DNA from: Euperipatoides rowelli | Taxonomy: Eukaryota > Onychophora > Udeonychophora > Euonychophora > Peripatopsidae | DNA length: 12,041 bases | Assembly (NCBI GenBank): GCA_003024985.2 | Contig: PXIH01S0071019.1 | Strand: one strand, 5' to 3' | Shown: piece after piece, positions 1 through 7,499 of the stretch | Numbering within the stretch: position 1 is the stretch's first letter | How the letters are laid out: the number at the start of each line of letters is the position of its first letter | Translations under genes and position numbers: made by a program | The notes under the pieces: generated by a model | Database searches by the model: none | The model's input: the letters and a program-made list of their open reading frames with translations, nothing else | What the model was told of the DNA's origin: nothing

Positions 1-95
1 CGGTGATCCTCAATAAGTTTACCACTGTGCCATGAGGATCACTGGTGATCCTTAGTAAGAGTTTACCACTGTACCATGAGGATCACCGGTGATCC
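1..95. repeat. End of a tandem array of ~43-bp units with inverted arms
   Basis: GGTGATCC begins at 2, 44 and 88, giving two units of 42 and 44 bp and the start of a third. The units share TTTACCACTG and CCATGAGGATCAC. Each unit is itself a hairpin: GTGATCCTCA at 3-12 pairs perfectly with TGAGGATCAC at 33-42, and unit 2 has the same arms at 45-54 and 77-86 with one mismatch. The unit junctions are therefore palindromes: GGATCACCGGTGATCC at 80-95 is perfect, and 36-51 has one mismatch. The array starts at the window edge, so it probably continues to the left. It could be a satellite or the subterminal part of a DNA transposon. I recognise no family. Confidence 0.8.
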
Positions 96-640
96 GCAAC
101 AGCTATTTGCATGATCTCTATTGGCTTGGCTTGTACATAATAGTTAAAGTTATATAGTATGGAACACTAGAAATTCTCAGGCATCTTTAGATTTTCATCT
201 GATTTGTGCTGCCATCTGAAGGTGATTTTTTTTGGATTAATTATTTCTAACAATTGCTTTGCTGGTACCAGCATAGCGGTGTGGCATCTAATAGATGAAA
301 TTGATGTGTTTAATAATATTTTGGCATATTGGCAAATATTATTATAAATTATGTTGTACATTACACTTAGTTTCTCAGAATTTCTTGTAATACTTTATAG
401 CATATAAATATTACCTGTAGAGATGCCATTAGTATCACAGGTGATCTCACATTTTGAAGCGTAATATACAGTATTCTTTTTTTTTTGGTATCTGTATATA
501 TATTTCACCATTTTTATATTAATAAAAGTTAGTTGTTCTCAAATTTTTATTGTGGCCCCGGGGTATTCACTTTTTTTTAACATTGTGGCAGCCAATGGGT
601 GATATGAAATCATGTTTTGTAAAATAAAATATATATATTT
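96..640. other. AT-rich stretch without a recognisable gene
   Basis: Nothing here supports a gene. A 64-codon minus-strand frame at 167-361 has no recognisable domain and no splice or initiation context beyond its ATG, so I treat it as chance. There are short T-runs, and an isolated AGGTGATC near 440 recalls the repeat at the window start but has no second arm beside it. Confidence 0.6.
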
Positions 641-646
641 TTTATT
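641..646 (-). terminator. Possible polyadenylation signal AATAAA
   Basis: The minus strand reads AATAAA here, about 180 bases downstream of the stop codon of the candidate terminal exon at 824-913. It would suit a short 3' UTR. The region is so AT-rich that AATAAA is common by chance, so the only support is its position relative to that exon. Confidence 0.2.
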
Positions 647-823
647 TACTGGCATAGCATATAATTTTTGTCCAATTAGAAAGATTTTCAGAAATATAAA
701 TATTCATTCATGAAATGATTCAAATATTTTGAAATCTTGCAGATTGGATGTCAAAGTGGCCAAACATGAGCTGTGTCACAGAGTGGATGGTCACCTAGAC
801 TAAGGGCAAGACTTGTTTTGTTT

Positions 824-913
824 TTAACTTTGACAACTATGACTCCTCCCCTTCCCACTTATGCCTACTACTTCATCGAATGCTGTTAACGCCCGCTCCG
901 ACATGATAGCTAC
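824..913 (-). CDS. Candidate 3'-terminal coding exon (29 codons plus stop), gene unknown
   Basis: Seen: on the minus strand a strong pyrimidine tract (T/C-rich, about 945-917, ending CCCGGACAG) gives a classic acceptor AG at 915-914. From 913 the frame that reads VAIMSERALTAFDEVVGISG and ends in CQS stays open for 29 codons and stops at TAA (826-824). The patch is visibly richer in GC and CpG than its surroundings, with five CpGs between about 875 and 920. An AATAAA lies downstream at 646-641. Inference: this is the last coding exon of a minus-strand gene whose other exons lie to the right, beyond a long intron or outside the window. An internal ATG exists, so an initiation exon of a very short protein is the weaker alternative. 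I recognise no family. The evidence is a splice-site pattern and local composition only. Confidence 0.3.
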   Translation of the reverse strand, partial: VAIMSERALTAFDEVVGISGKGRSHSCQS

Positions 914-999
914 CTGTCCGGGAAAACAAAAACACAAACAGAGAATGGATCAGCTCATATGGACATGAGATGGAATGTGCCCTTAACATCAGTCACCCT

Positions 1000-1569
1000 T
1001 TCTGGTAATATTCATTTTCCGTTCTTTGAAAAGTAGAGAATAAAATTAATTTTAACTATAAATTGGACTTTGACCCTGACATCAAATCAATTTCTAATCA
1101 ATCGACTGGAGAAATATTTTTATGTATGGTATTTTAATAAAAATAAGGGCAGCGTTGATTATGATGGCACAACGAAATCTATTATCATTCAGTGTTATAA
1201 AATTCATAATCCTTAAAATGGCAACGGTCAGTCACCTTAATTAGGCCTATAGAAAAACACATGTACAAGATTTTCACACGCTGTGATTTCACCTTAGATT
1301 TAGATATTATTATTATTAGCGTTTATTATTAAAAAAAATAGAAATAAAATTAAAATAAACTAGGCGCTTATCAGTTTGATTTCATGTGTTTAGATAAAAT
1401 GATTATCATTTATTATTAAACAATAAGATAAGATAACTTACTGTAATACAGATTGAGATAATAAAAACCGCATACGCTATATTTTTTTCTTTTGAATAAT
1501 TTGAAACATACATTCTCTCATTAAGAGATTTATATTTTTTAATCGTTTCTAAAATTATTTTAGGAATAA
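1000..1569. other. AT-rich stretch, nothing recognisable
   Basis: There is no supported frame, RNA gene or element. It holds TTA/ATT microsatellite-like runs around 1307-1350 and one TAGGCCTA palindrome at 1242-1249. Confidence 0.6.
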
Positions 1570-1619
1570 GGGGAATGAGGGATGGGGAGAAGTGGTCTCA
1601 GGGGGTGGGGATCTGGGGG
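1570..1619 (+). other. G-rich cluster with G-quadruplex potential
   Basis: Six G-runs of three to five bases fall within 50 bp, at 1570-1573, 1579-1581, 1584-1587, 1601-1605, 1607-1610 and 1615-1619. The loops are short except for one of 13 bases, so four runs could form an intramolecular quadruplex on the plus strand. No gene is adjacent, so a regulatory role cannot be argued. Confidence 0.45.
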
Positions 1620-2222
1620 ATATCTAGGACCCGTTGTATTTCAATTCACAAAAGACATTTCAGCTAGTAATTTATAAATTGCCCAAAGGGCAACCTGTAT
1701 GAAAAAAATTGTGGCCCCAAAATTAGGGATGTCAGCCCCAAATTTAGTCATTTACGCAAAAAACAAAATTAGTGATTAAAAATAAGTTTTGAATAGTTTT
1801 ATATAAACTCGTTTAAAAGCCCGTCAAAAATTACGGATTTCTTCCTTCTTAGCTTGCTATAAAAGCGACAAAGCCAGCCAAAAATGATGGATACAGTGAC
1901 CTCTATGGACAGAAAATTGAGCAAAAACATTTTTAACCATAGATGTCGCTATATGCAGCGTGACAGAATCATGACCAAAATAACCTTTTATTATATTAGC
2001 TACTGTATATTCAGTAAATTAAAGTATGGAAATCTGTGGTGTAATTCTAGATAATATATTAGGTAGCCCTACCGGCTTGAATTAGCTAAAGGATAGTTGC
2101 CCAGGCTCACAGGCTGTCAGGCAGACTAATTTTAGAACATTCTATATAAACACACACACATGCACTTTGCTGAAATTAATTTGGTGGCAAAAGTGTTAGG
2201 ATGTTAATTTTTGTGTTGGTGA
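1620..2222. other. AT-rich stretch, nothing recognisable
   Basis: No gene is seen. Small items only: the 11-bp palindrome GCCCAAAGGGC near 1681 and a short CA microsatellite near 2150. CAGCTAGTA near 1661 recurs near 5767 downstream of another G-rich patch, which hints at one decayed repeat family but is too short to claim. Confidence 0.55.
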
Positions 2223-2255
2223 GGGGGGGGGGGAGGACATTATTTTTTTTTTTTT
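2223..2255. repeat. G11 run followed by a T13 run
   Basis: Eleven Gs at 2223-2233 are followed nine bases later by thirteen Ts at 2243-2255. This is a slippage-prone pair. It is one of five G or C runs of 11-12 bases in the window. Confidence 0.85.
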
Positions 2256-2915
2256 AATATTTATATTAAAAAAATATATAGATCCTATTTTCATTGAGCT
2301 GAATCCCGTACTCTATTATTGATTGCACCGAAGCTTTCAGAACTATTAGTTAAGTCAATCATAAAATGTACAGAAATTCCATTTTATTTGCTGTACAGAA
2401 TTTCTTAAATTCTTACTTAATGTCAAAAATCAATAAATCTATATAAATGTTTTAAATTGAATACTGTATTGTAAAGCCCATTCCATAAAATCGAAGTATT
2501 AAAGTTATCTCATTTTTAAAATATTTGTCAAAAGGATTTATTACGTAGGCTAGGCTGATTCCTTTAAAAATAAATTTAAGCAGAGCTAGAATCTGATTTT
2601 TTTTTTTTTCAGAAACAAATAATATTAAATTTGGATGGGATAAATGACTTCAAAGTTAAAGGATTTTCTTTCTTCTTTTGTTTTGGGAAACAAAACAGTA
2701 TTAGAAAACTGAGTTGATTTTTTTTTTTTGTTTGTTTTTTGTAATTTTTGCTTGGTAATATTTTTTGGTTTTAGTCTCTATCCCCCAATTCCCACCCTTC
2801 CTTCATGATACATATAAATACATTTCATTCATAAAAAGTTTAAAAAATTTTGGTCATTTTTAAAAAAAATTAAGACTAATGGATGCTGTTAAGTTTGAGT
2901 AAACCGGAAAACAGA
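2256..2915. other. AT-rich stretch with T-runs, nothing recognisable
   Basis: There is no supported coding frame. Several T-runs of nine to ten bases occur, near 2598-2610 and 2719-2728. Confidence 0.6.
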
Positions 2916-3040
2916 GGGGGGGGGGGAGCCTATTCAAGGCCAGTCTATTTGCAAGATTATTTTCCGGAGCATAATTTTAGCCCCATCGTCTATTCAAGCA
3001 TTAAGGTTATATCATGCTACTATTAGCCCACCCCCCTCCC
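2916..3040. repeat. G-run and C-rich patch in inverted orientation
   Basis: A G11 run at 2916-2926 is followed by AGCCTATT. About 100 bases later the plus strand has ATTAGCCC and then a C-rich patch near 3028-3040. The two ends are roughly complementary and could pair. TATTCAAG occurs twice between them. It could be a small decayed foldback or MITE, but the arms match poorly beyond the homopolymer. Confidence 0.3.
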
Positions 3041-3169
3041 ACTTTATATACCATTAAAGTGCTGTTAGCATCCCAGTATTTAATTCTCAATATATTTTTT
3101 TCAGAAACAAGTCAGGACTGCCATTTTTTAAAAAAAAAAAAAAATTTAGAGAGAACCATTATTATCTCT

Positions 3170-3354
3170 CAGGGGCATCACTAAGGGTAGGGGGGGTAGG
3201 GGAGAACTTCTCCCTTCCAACTTTTGCTGAAAGTCTAAAAGTTGGGAAATTTTGTGTTGAGAGTTGTAAAAAATCCAGTTAAAGGAGAAGAAACTGTTTA
3301 ATATTTGTGAGGTGGGAATTTGAGGAGTCATATTCATTATCTAGCCTTGCCCTG
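3170..3354. mobile_element. Possible short hAT-like MITE, decayed
   Basis: The left end reads CAGGGGCATCACTAAGGG and runs into a G-rich stretch. The right end, read in reverse complement, is CAGGGCAAGGCTAGA. Both resemble the CAGGGGCGTAGCTAG type of end seen in many animal MITEs. The flanking octamers are TTATCTCT (3162-3169) and TTACCTCC (3355-3362), matching at 6 of 8 positions, as a worn 8-bp duplication might. The terminal repeats are imperfect and short, so this stays tentative. The open frame across the element encodes nothing recognisable. Confidence 0.35.
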
Positions 3355-3362
3355 TTACCTCC

Positions 3363-4293
3363 CCAACCACTCCTGAAACATACTGTGCGCACTTTGAACT
3401 GCTAATTTTTGCTATAATAGATTTAACAGACTTATTTTTAAGGAGACTAATCCGACATTTGTTTTTTTTTTTGTGCATAAAATTAGTTTACTAGGGACTA
3501 ACACATCAGCCAAATATCATTTAAAACGGTAGAGTGCCCTTCTTTTTCACAAGGATGACAAAAATTTTTTTAGTATAAATGAAAACTCATGTTTATAAAA
3601 GAAAAAAAAGTTAAAAAGTAGTTTTCCAATATAAAAACTTTTTATCTCCATAATTTTTTTTTTAAAAAAAAAAACAAATTGTATCAGATTCAGAGCAGAT
3701 GGTAAAAAAAAAAAAGATATGGCAGATTGTTCTGCTTCTCAGTTTTAAATATTATGCCTTGCTTTTATTTTACACCCCCAATTTGATACAATTTGTGTTG
3801 GAAAATTAAATTCATTTCCTATTTTTACATGCAGATAAAAAAATTGTAATAGGCCTATTGGAAAACTTTAAAAAAAAAAAAAAAAAAAATCATTTTTCAC
3901 TTTAAGGGGACATGCCATCAATTAATACAATTTATTTTTTATGTAAATAGAAATCTAAGTTTGGAATATGTGGGATTATGCATTAAACCATGATTATTCA
4001 TGTGAAAAAATTAATTTTATGTATATGCTAAAGAGCAGCCATCTTGAATTTTTATAGCATTTACTAGAATCTAAATGAAAAAGAGTGAAAAGAGATACAA
4101 ACCTAATACAAATGAATTTTTAACATTGAAACAAAAATAAATGTTATGTCATGGAGCGGTGTTCATGAGGTAGCGAGCATGGACAACAAACTCCTTGACA
4201 TATATATACTCCTGAGAATTGGTTAGATTCCCAAGGGGCAGTACCTCTGTTTTTTCCTATGGCCAATGTAGGCCTATAGATGTGGATTATTCT
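3363..4293. other. AT-rich stretch with a stem-loop and a 20-bp A run
   Basis: No gene is seen. The region contains a stem-loop (separate entry), an uninterrupted A20 at 3870-3889 and several shorter A or T runs. TAGGCCTA occurs at 3850-3857 and 4269-4276. The A20 is not preceded by a recognisable retroposed gene, so I do not call a retrocopy. Confidence 0.55.
3674..3796. repeat. Inverted repeat, 17-bp arms with one mismatch
   Basis: ACAAATTGTATCAGATT at 3674-3690 and AATTTGATACAATTTGT at 3780-3796 are reverse complements apart from one position, with about 89 bases between them. The complementarity does not extend outward, so it is a stem-loop rather than clear transposon termini. Confidence 0.6.
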
Positions 4294-4543
4294 ATATACA
4301 TAATGACTGGTTAAAGTCGTTTCTGGGGAAAATCTGCAAAGTTATGCCCGAGATGGATGATTGCAGGTGGGAAATGTCATCCTTCATGGGATGGATGAAT
4401 TTATGGATGGTTGACCATCCATATACATAATGACTGGTTAAAGTCGTTTCTGGGNAAAATCTGCAAAGTTATGCCCGAGATGGATGATTGCAGGTGGGAA
4501 ATGTCATCCTTCATGGGATGGATGAATTTATGGATGGTTGACC
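4294..4543. repeat. Identical 123-bp tandem duplication containing the only N
   Basis: Copy 1 at 4294-4416 and copy 2 at 4421-4543 are identical at every base except position 4455, which is N in copy 2 where copy 1 has G. The four bases ATCC separate them, giving a period of 127. Perfect identity among decayed surroundings means either a very recent duplication or an assembly artefact in which two reads or haplotypes were laid end to end. The unit carries several GATGGATG motifs but no recognisable element. Confidence 0.9.
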
Positions 4544-4592
4544 AAAGTTTAGATATTAATAGGGTACTTATCGATTAAATGGGCAAAAAGGT

Positions 4593-4694
4593 AGAGAAGG
4601 GAAGGAGAGAAAGAAGAAAAAATGAGAAAGAAGAGGGAATGGGGCAAAAAGAAAAAAGAGGGGGAAAGAAAAAATAGAGGAAAAAAAGAGAAAA
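4593..4694 (+). repeat. Homopurine tract with few interruptions
   Basis: Over about 100 bases the plus strand is A and G only, apart from T at 4623, 4640 and 4675 and C at 4645. The longest pure segments are 4593-4622 and 4646-4674. Such tracts can form triplex (H-DNA) structures when mirror-symmetric. The symmetry here is only approximate. Confidence 0.7.
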
Positions 4695-5859
4695 TTTTTT
4701 ATACAATGGACGGTTGTTGGATCAGAGTTGTATGAGTAAGTGCAAGCTATTGTAAACCTTGGCCATCACATACACGTAGATGTCACATTTGAATTAGAGT
4801 TGGACATAAAATATTCACTTAAAATATGAATTAGGAATGGAGCATATTAATTCACTTAATTAGACTAGAATTCAGGATTGTTTTATATGCTAGGCTGTCA
4901 ATCAGCTCTATTAAATAATGACAAGTGCAGAAGATGATTTTTCTAAGGGGGGGGGGGCAGATGGCATGACATTGGCAATCCTCATAAATGTTTTTCTTCC
5001 TAGAAATGAAGAATTACTAATTGATTCGTTTAATTTAAATTATGATTCATTCCTAACAAAAAAATTCTATAAATACTGTAGTCATTTTTTCTAGGCTAAT
5101 TATAACAATATGCCACCATTTATTATTTTTATAAAATAACACATAATAAGAGCTTTTAAAATTATTTATTTTAAAACAGATATTTTTGTTTCATAATAAC
5201 ATTTTGAAAAGCCATCATTTGAAACAATGTAAAAGTTGTGTTCCTGAACTTGCTTTTAAATCAGCCTAATCGTTTTAAATTTAAAATGATTAAAAACTTA
5301 AATTAGGTCCACTTTTTTTTTCATCTATTAAAACGAGAATATTATCCGGTTTGGGATTCAGCAAAAGCAATGAATTTACTATTTTCTATACATATCGATT
5401 TATGATTTGCATGAATCTTGCAATTTAAAAGCTAAAAAAAAGACAAAACACAGAAATAGACTAAATATTTTTTTTTTGTAATTAGTATTTTTTCCTAAAA
5501 ATAAATTGTGGGAGGAGAAGGCTCCAATCAAATAAACATAGTCTATGATAAATGTTTAAAATAATGAGTAATAAAAAATAAAAATAATAATAATAACGGT
5601 AATAGCTTCAAAAACAACAATTATTGAAATTAAAAAATATGTTAGGAGTAAGTCGATGTTACAGTGTAGACAATGAAATAGACTTCTTTTTTATTTTTGT
5701 TGAGGGGGGGGGGGAGAGAGACCGAACAATGCCTGGGTCCCGTCCCGGGAAATGCTGGCCACTTCAGCTAGTACTGTATTAATGTACTGTACATATGTAA
5801 CGGGATCAGGTAAGCACTGAAGAAGCTTAGGTTTGGAGCAAAAATATTTTGAAGAGATT
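4695..5859. other. AT-rich stretch, nothing recognisable
   Basis: No gene or element is supported. G11 runs lie at 4947-4957 and 5704-5714. A GC-richer patch at about 5720-5775, including GGTCCCGTCCCGGG, may be a repeat remnant. An (AAT)n microsatellite lies near 5580-5597. Confidence 0.55.
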
Positions 5860-6307
5860 CATTAAATCAGGCGTTCCCAACCTTTTTGTACCTTAGAGCA
5901 CATTCTAAAATACCGGTAGGTCTATGGGAACCATCAATATTTTCCGTAACGATGAACATATATGTGCAGATGTCAAATACACGGTAGAATGTGGATTATA
6001 TTGCCTGTATTTAGACAATTCTCTAACTATCACCATCACTACTCAATTCAGCTGTCTGTGTGCATTGCACTCAATTTCGTCCACGTTAATTTGATACAAA
6101 ACGTGGAATTAAAGAGGTCGATTTACGAGAAAACAACTGCCTAATATTGGTTGCCTAACCACTCAAAAATCAATGGGATCCAAGTGGTGCCAAGTTAGCG
6201 TGGACAAGCTTTCATTTTGTGGTTGAACAGCGGCGGGCACACACAAATTGGTCGATGGCGCCATGGTTCCTTAGTAAGGTACAGCGTTGGGAACCTCTGC
6301 ATTAAAT
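5860..6307. mobile_element. hAT-type non-autonomous DNA transposon (MITE), 432 bp, with 8-bp TSD
   Basis: The element runs from 5868 to 6299 and is flanked by a perfect 8-bp target-site duplication, CATTAAAT, at 5860-5867 and 6300-6307. The left end is CAGGCGTTCCCAACC and the right end in reverse complement is CAGAGGTTCCCAACG. After a small gap the two ends also share GTACCTTA. The CAGRGGTTCCCAAC-type terminus and the 8-bp duplication are characteristic of hAT-superfamily elements, known from many animals. There is no transposase inside: the ~60-codon frames in it (5962-6144 plus, 6195-6377 minus) match nothing and the second runs out of the element. It would depend on a transposase supplied elsewhere. 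Terminal divergence suggests it is not very recent, although the duplication is intact. Confidence 0.88.
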
Positions 6308-6839
6308 CATTCATAATTGATTTACTAAATTTAAATTCTAATATTGATTTGGCTATACCATAGGCTACTACAAACATCTTTTGGAAAACACTAATTATTT
6401 TCTTTTCTTTATCAGGATTAGGATTATCATTTGTTTGTGATATTCATCCACAGATTTATTCTAGATCCCATTTTGGATTTAGAACATAACAACAGACAAT
6501 AAGTAAATAGAAATAACAATAATTACAAGGATTAGCCTATCATTAACTATAATTCACAAGAATGACTTCATCAATAAATTATTAGTCTGGATCGTTCCCA
6601 GACTCAATAGAAATCTATAATATTGATGTCTGAAAACATGTATGGGGTATAAAATTCTGATTTATTTTGAGATCTTAATCTCATTCCATATTTTAACTGC
6701 TATAGGCTACCAGAGAAACATCTAAATATGAAAAATGTGAGTGATGAAAGCTAAATAATACTGGAGCTCAAGCCATCATATAGTCCATGTGAGGTGGTAG
6801 TCCATAGAAAGTTTTATTTATGTTAGTTATCATGAATGG
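6308..6839. other. AT-rich stretch, possibly further decayed LINE
   Basis: The minus-strand LINE fragment at 6840-7237 may continue here, but I could not find reverse transcriptase motifs between 6840 and 6308 in any minus frame. Nothing else is recognisable. Confidence 0.45.
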
Positions 6840-7237
6840 TTTATCCTATGTTAATAAAGTGAGCATTAAGTAGTTCACCAGAAATGGGTAATTTACCAGT
6901 TTGTTTTCATCCCCCCCCCCCCATTTTTCTTCTTCATGACAGTTCATTTACTATGTTCCAAAACTTTTTTGAGTCCCCAAGTGAATGTTTTGGGTCCCCA
7001 TGTGAATTTCTTATCAAAACATTTAGTTTGTTTTTCAAGGCTTTAAACCTTGACCATAAATCAATATCCCCGTAATGCAATGCTTGCTTTTATTAATTCA
7101 ATGATCTCTTTGTCCACCCAATGAACCTTCTTATTTAATCTATTTCTACTGAACTTTATTATTGGAGCATTTTTGTCCAGCCTCATGTATATAATTATAG
7201 AACATTATTCTAAATCATCATAGAGCATAATCTTATT
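6840..7237 (-). mobile_element. Decayed LINE fragment: endonuclease-to-RT linker
   Basis: Read on the minus strand with stops and frame changes, this gives a string of blocks in the order known for CR1/L2/Jockey-like LINE ORF2 between the endonuclease and reverse transcriptase domains. They are YDDLE near 7210-7225, LDKNAPI near 7165-7185, HWVDKEIIELIKA at about 7085-7128, a KKFWNIVNELS block near 6950-6985, and ELLNAHFINIG at 6844-6876. A C12 run (6911-6922, G on the coding strand) interrupts the frame. Order and spacing make chance unlikely. No catalytic domain is present, so this is a dead fragment. Its 5' side ends at the 22-bp direct repeat (7216-7237). The plus-strand frame at 6884-7075 is its antisense shadow. 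Confidence 0.7.
7216..7237. repeat. Left copy of 22-bp direct repeat bordering the satellite block
   Basis: CATCATAGAGCATAAT plus six more bases match 9359-9380 at 21 of 22 positions (C at 7232, G at 9375). This copy sits in the LINE linker coding frame, where it reads NKIMLYDD on the minus strand. It may be a target-site duplication for the insertion of 7238-9358. If so, this copy is the older LINE sequence. Confidence 0.7.
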
Positions 7238-7499
7238 CAGAATCAGAATCAAATACACTACAGGAGCCATTAAGCGACCTATACCAAAGTACAGTGGCAG
7301 TAGGCAATCCATTGTGACTTCAGGTTTAGGGCCTTGCACAATGTCCGACATAACTGCCGAGACACCCCATAGATCATTCTGTGTGGTGCTCCATGCAGAG
7401 GTGATCTACTTTTTTTTTACATTTAAGTCCATTATGCTGTCTTCATCAGATTCATCCACACTCTCATATTTTTGCTTGCTAGTTTCTAGTATTCTATAT
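7238..7499. other. Non-repetitive GC-richer flank of the satellite block
   Basis: This flank is clearly richer in GC than the rest and has unusually open frames. On the minus strand 7208-7405 is open for 66 codons and includes VMSDIVQGPKPEV. A second minus frame (about 7260-7480) includes KYESVDESDED and HGAPHRMIYGVSRQ. On the plus strand 7314-7550 is open from an ATG. I recognise no protein in any of them. They cannot all be real, so at most one is a coding remnant. The minus frame ending at 7205-7207 runs uninterrupted into the LINE frame across the direct repeat, so part of this flank could instead be LINE endonuclease sequence. Confidence 0.4.

Noticed and set aside
1-95. CRISPR-like repeat array
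   Set aside because: The units are contiguous with no unique spacers, and the surrounding DNA is animal-type. It is a palindromic tandem repeat.
167-361. 64-codon minus-strand frame
   Set aside because: AT-rich, no recognisable motif, no splice or composition signal. Expected by chance in this much sequence.
3870-3889. A20 run as the tail of a retroposed copy
   Set aside because: No gene-like or SINE-like sequence precedes it and no flanking duplication was found. A/T homopolymers are common here.
6195-6377. Minus-strand 60-codon frame
   Set aside because: It lies mostly in the hAT MITE and crosses its end and target-site duplication, so it cannot be a conserved gene of either.
6884-7075. 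Plus-strand 63-codon frame
   Set aside because: It is antisense to the decayed LINE linker, which has a recognisable series of motifs on the minus strand.
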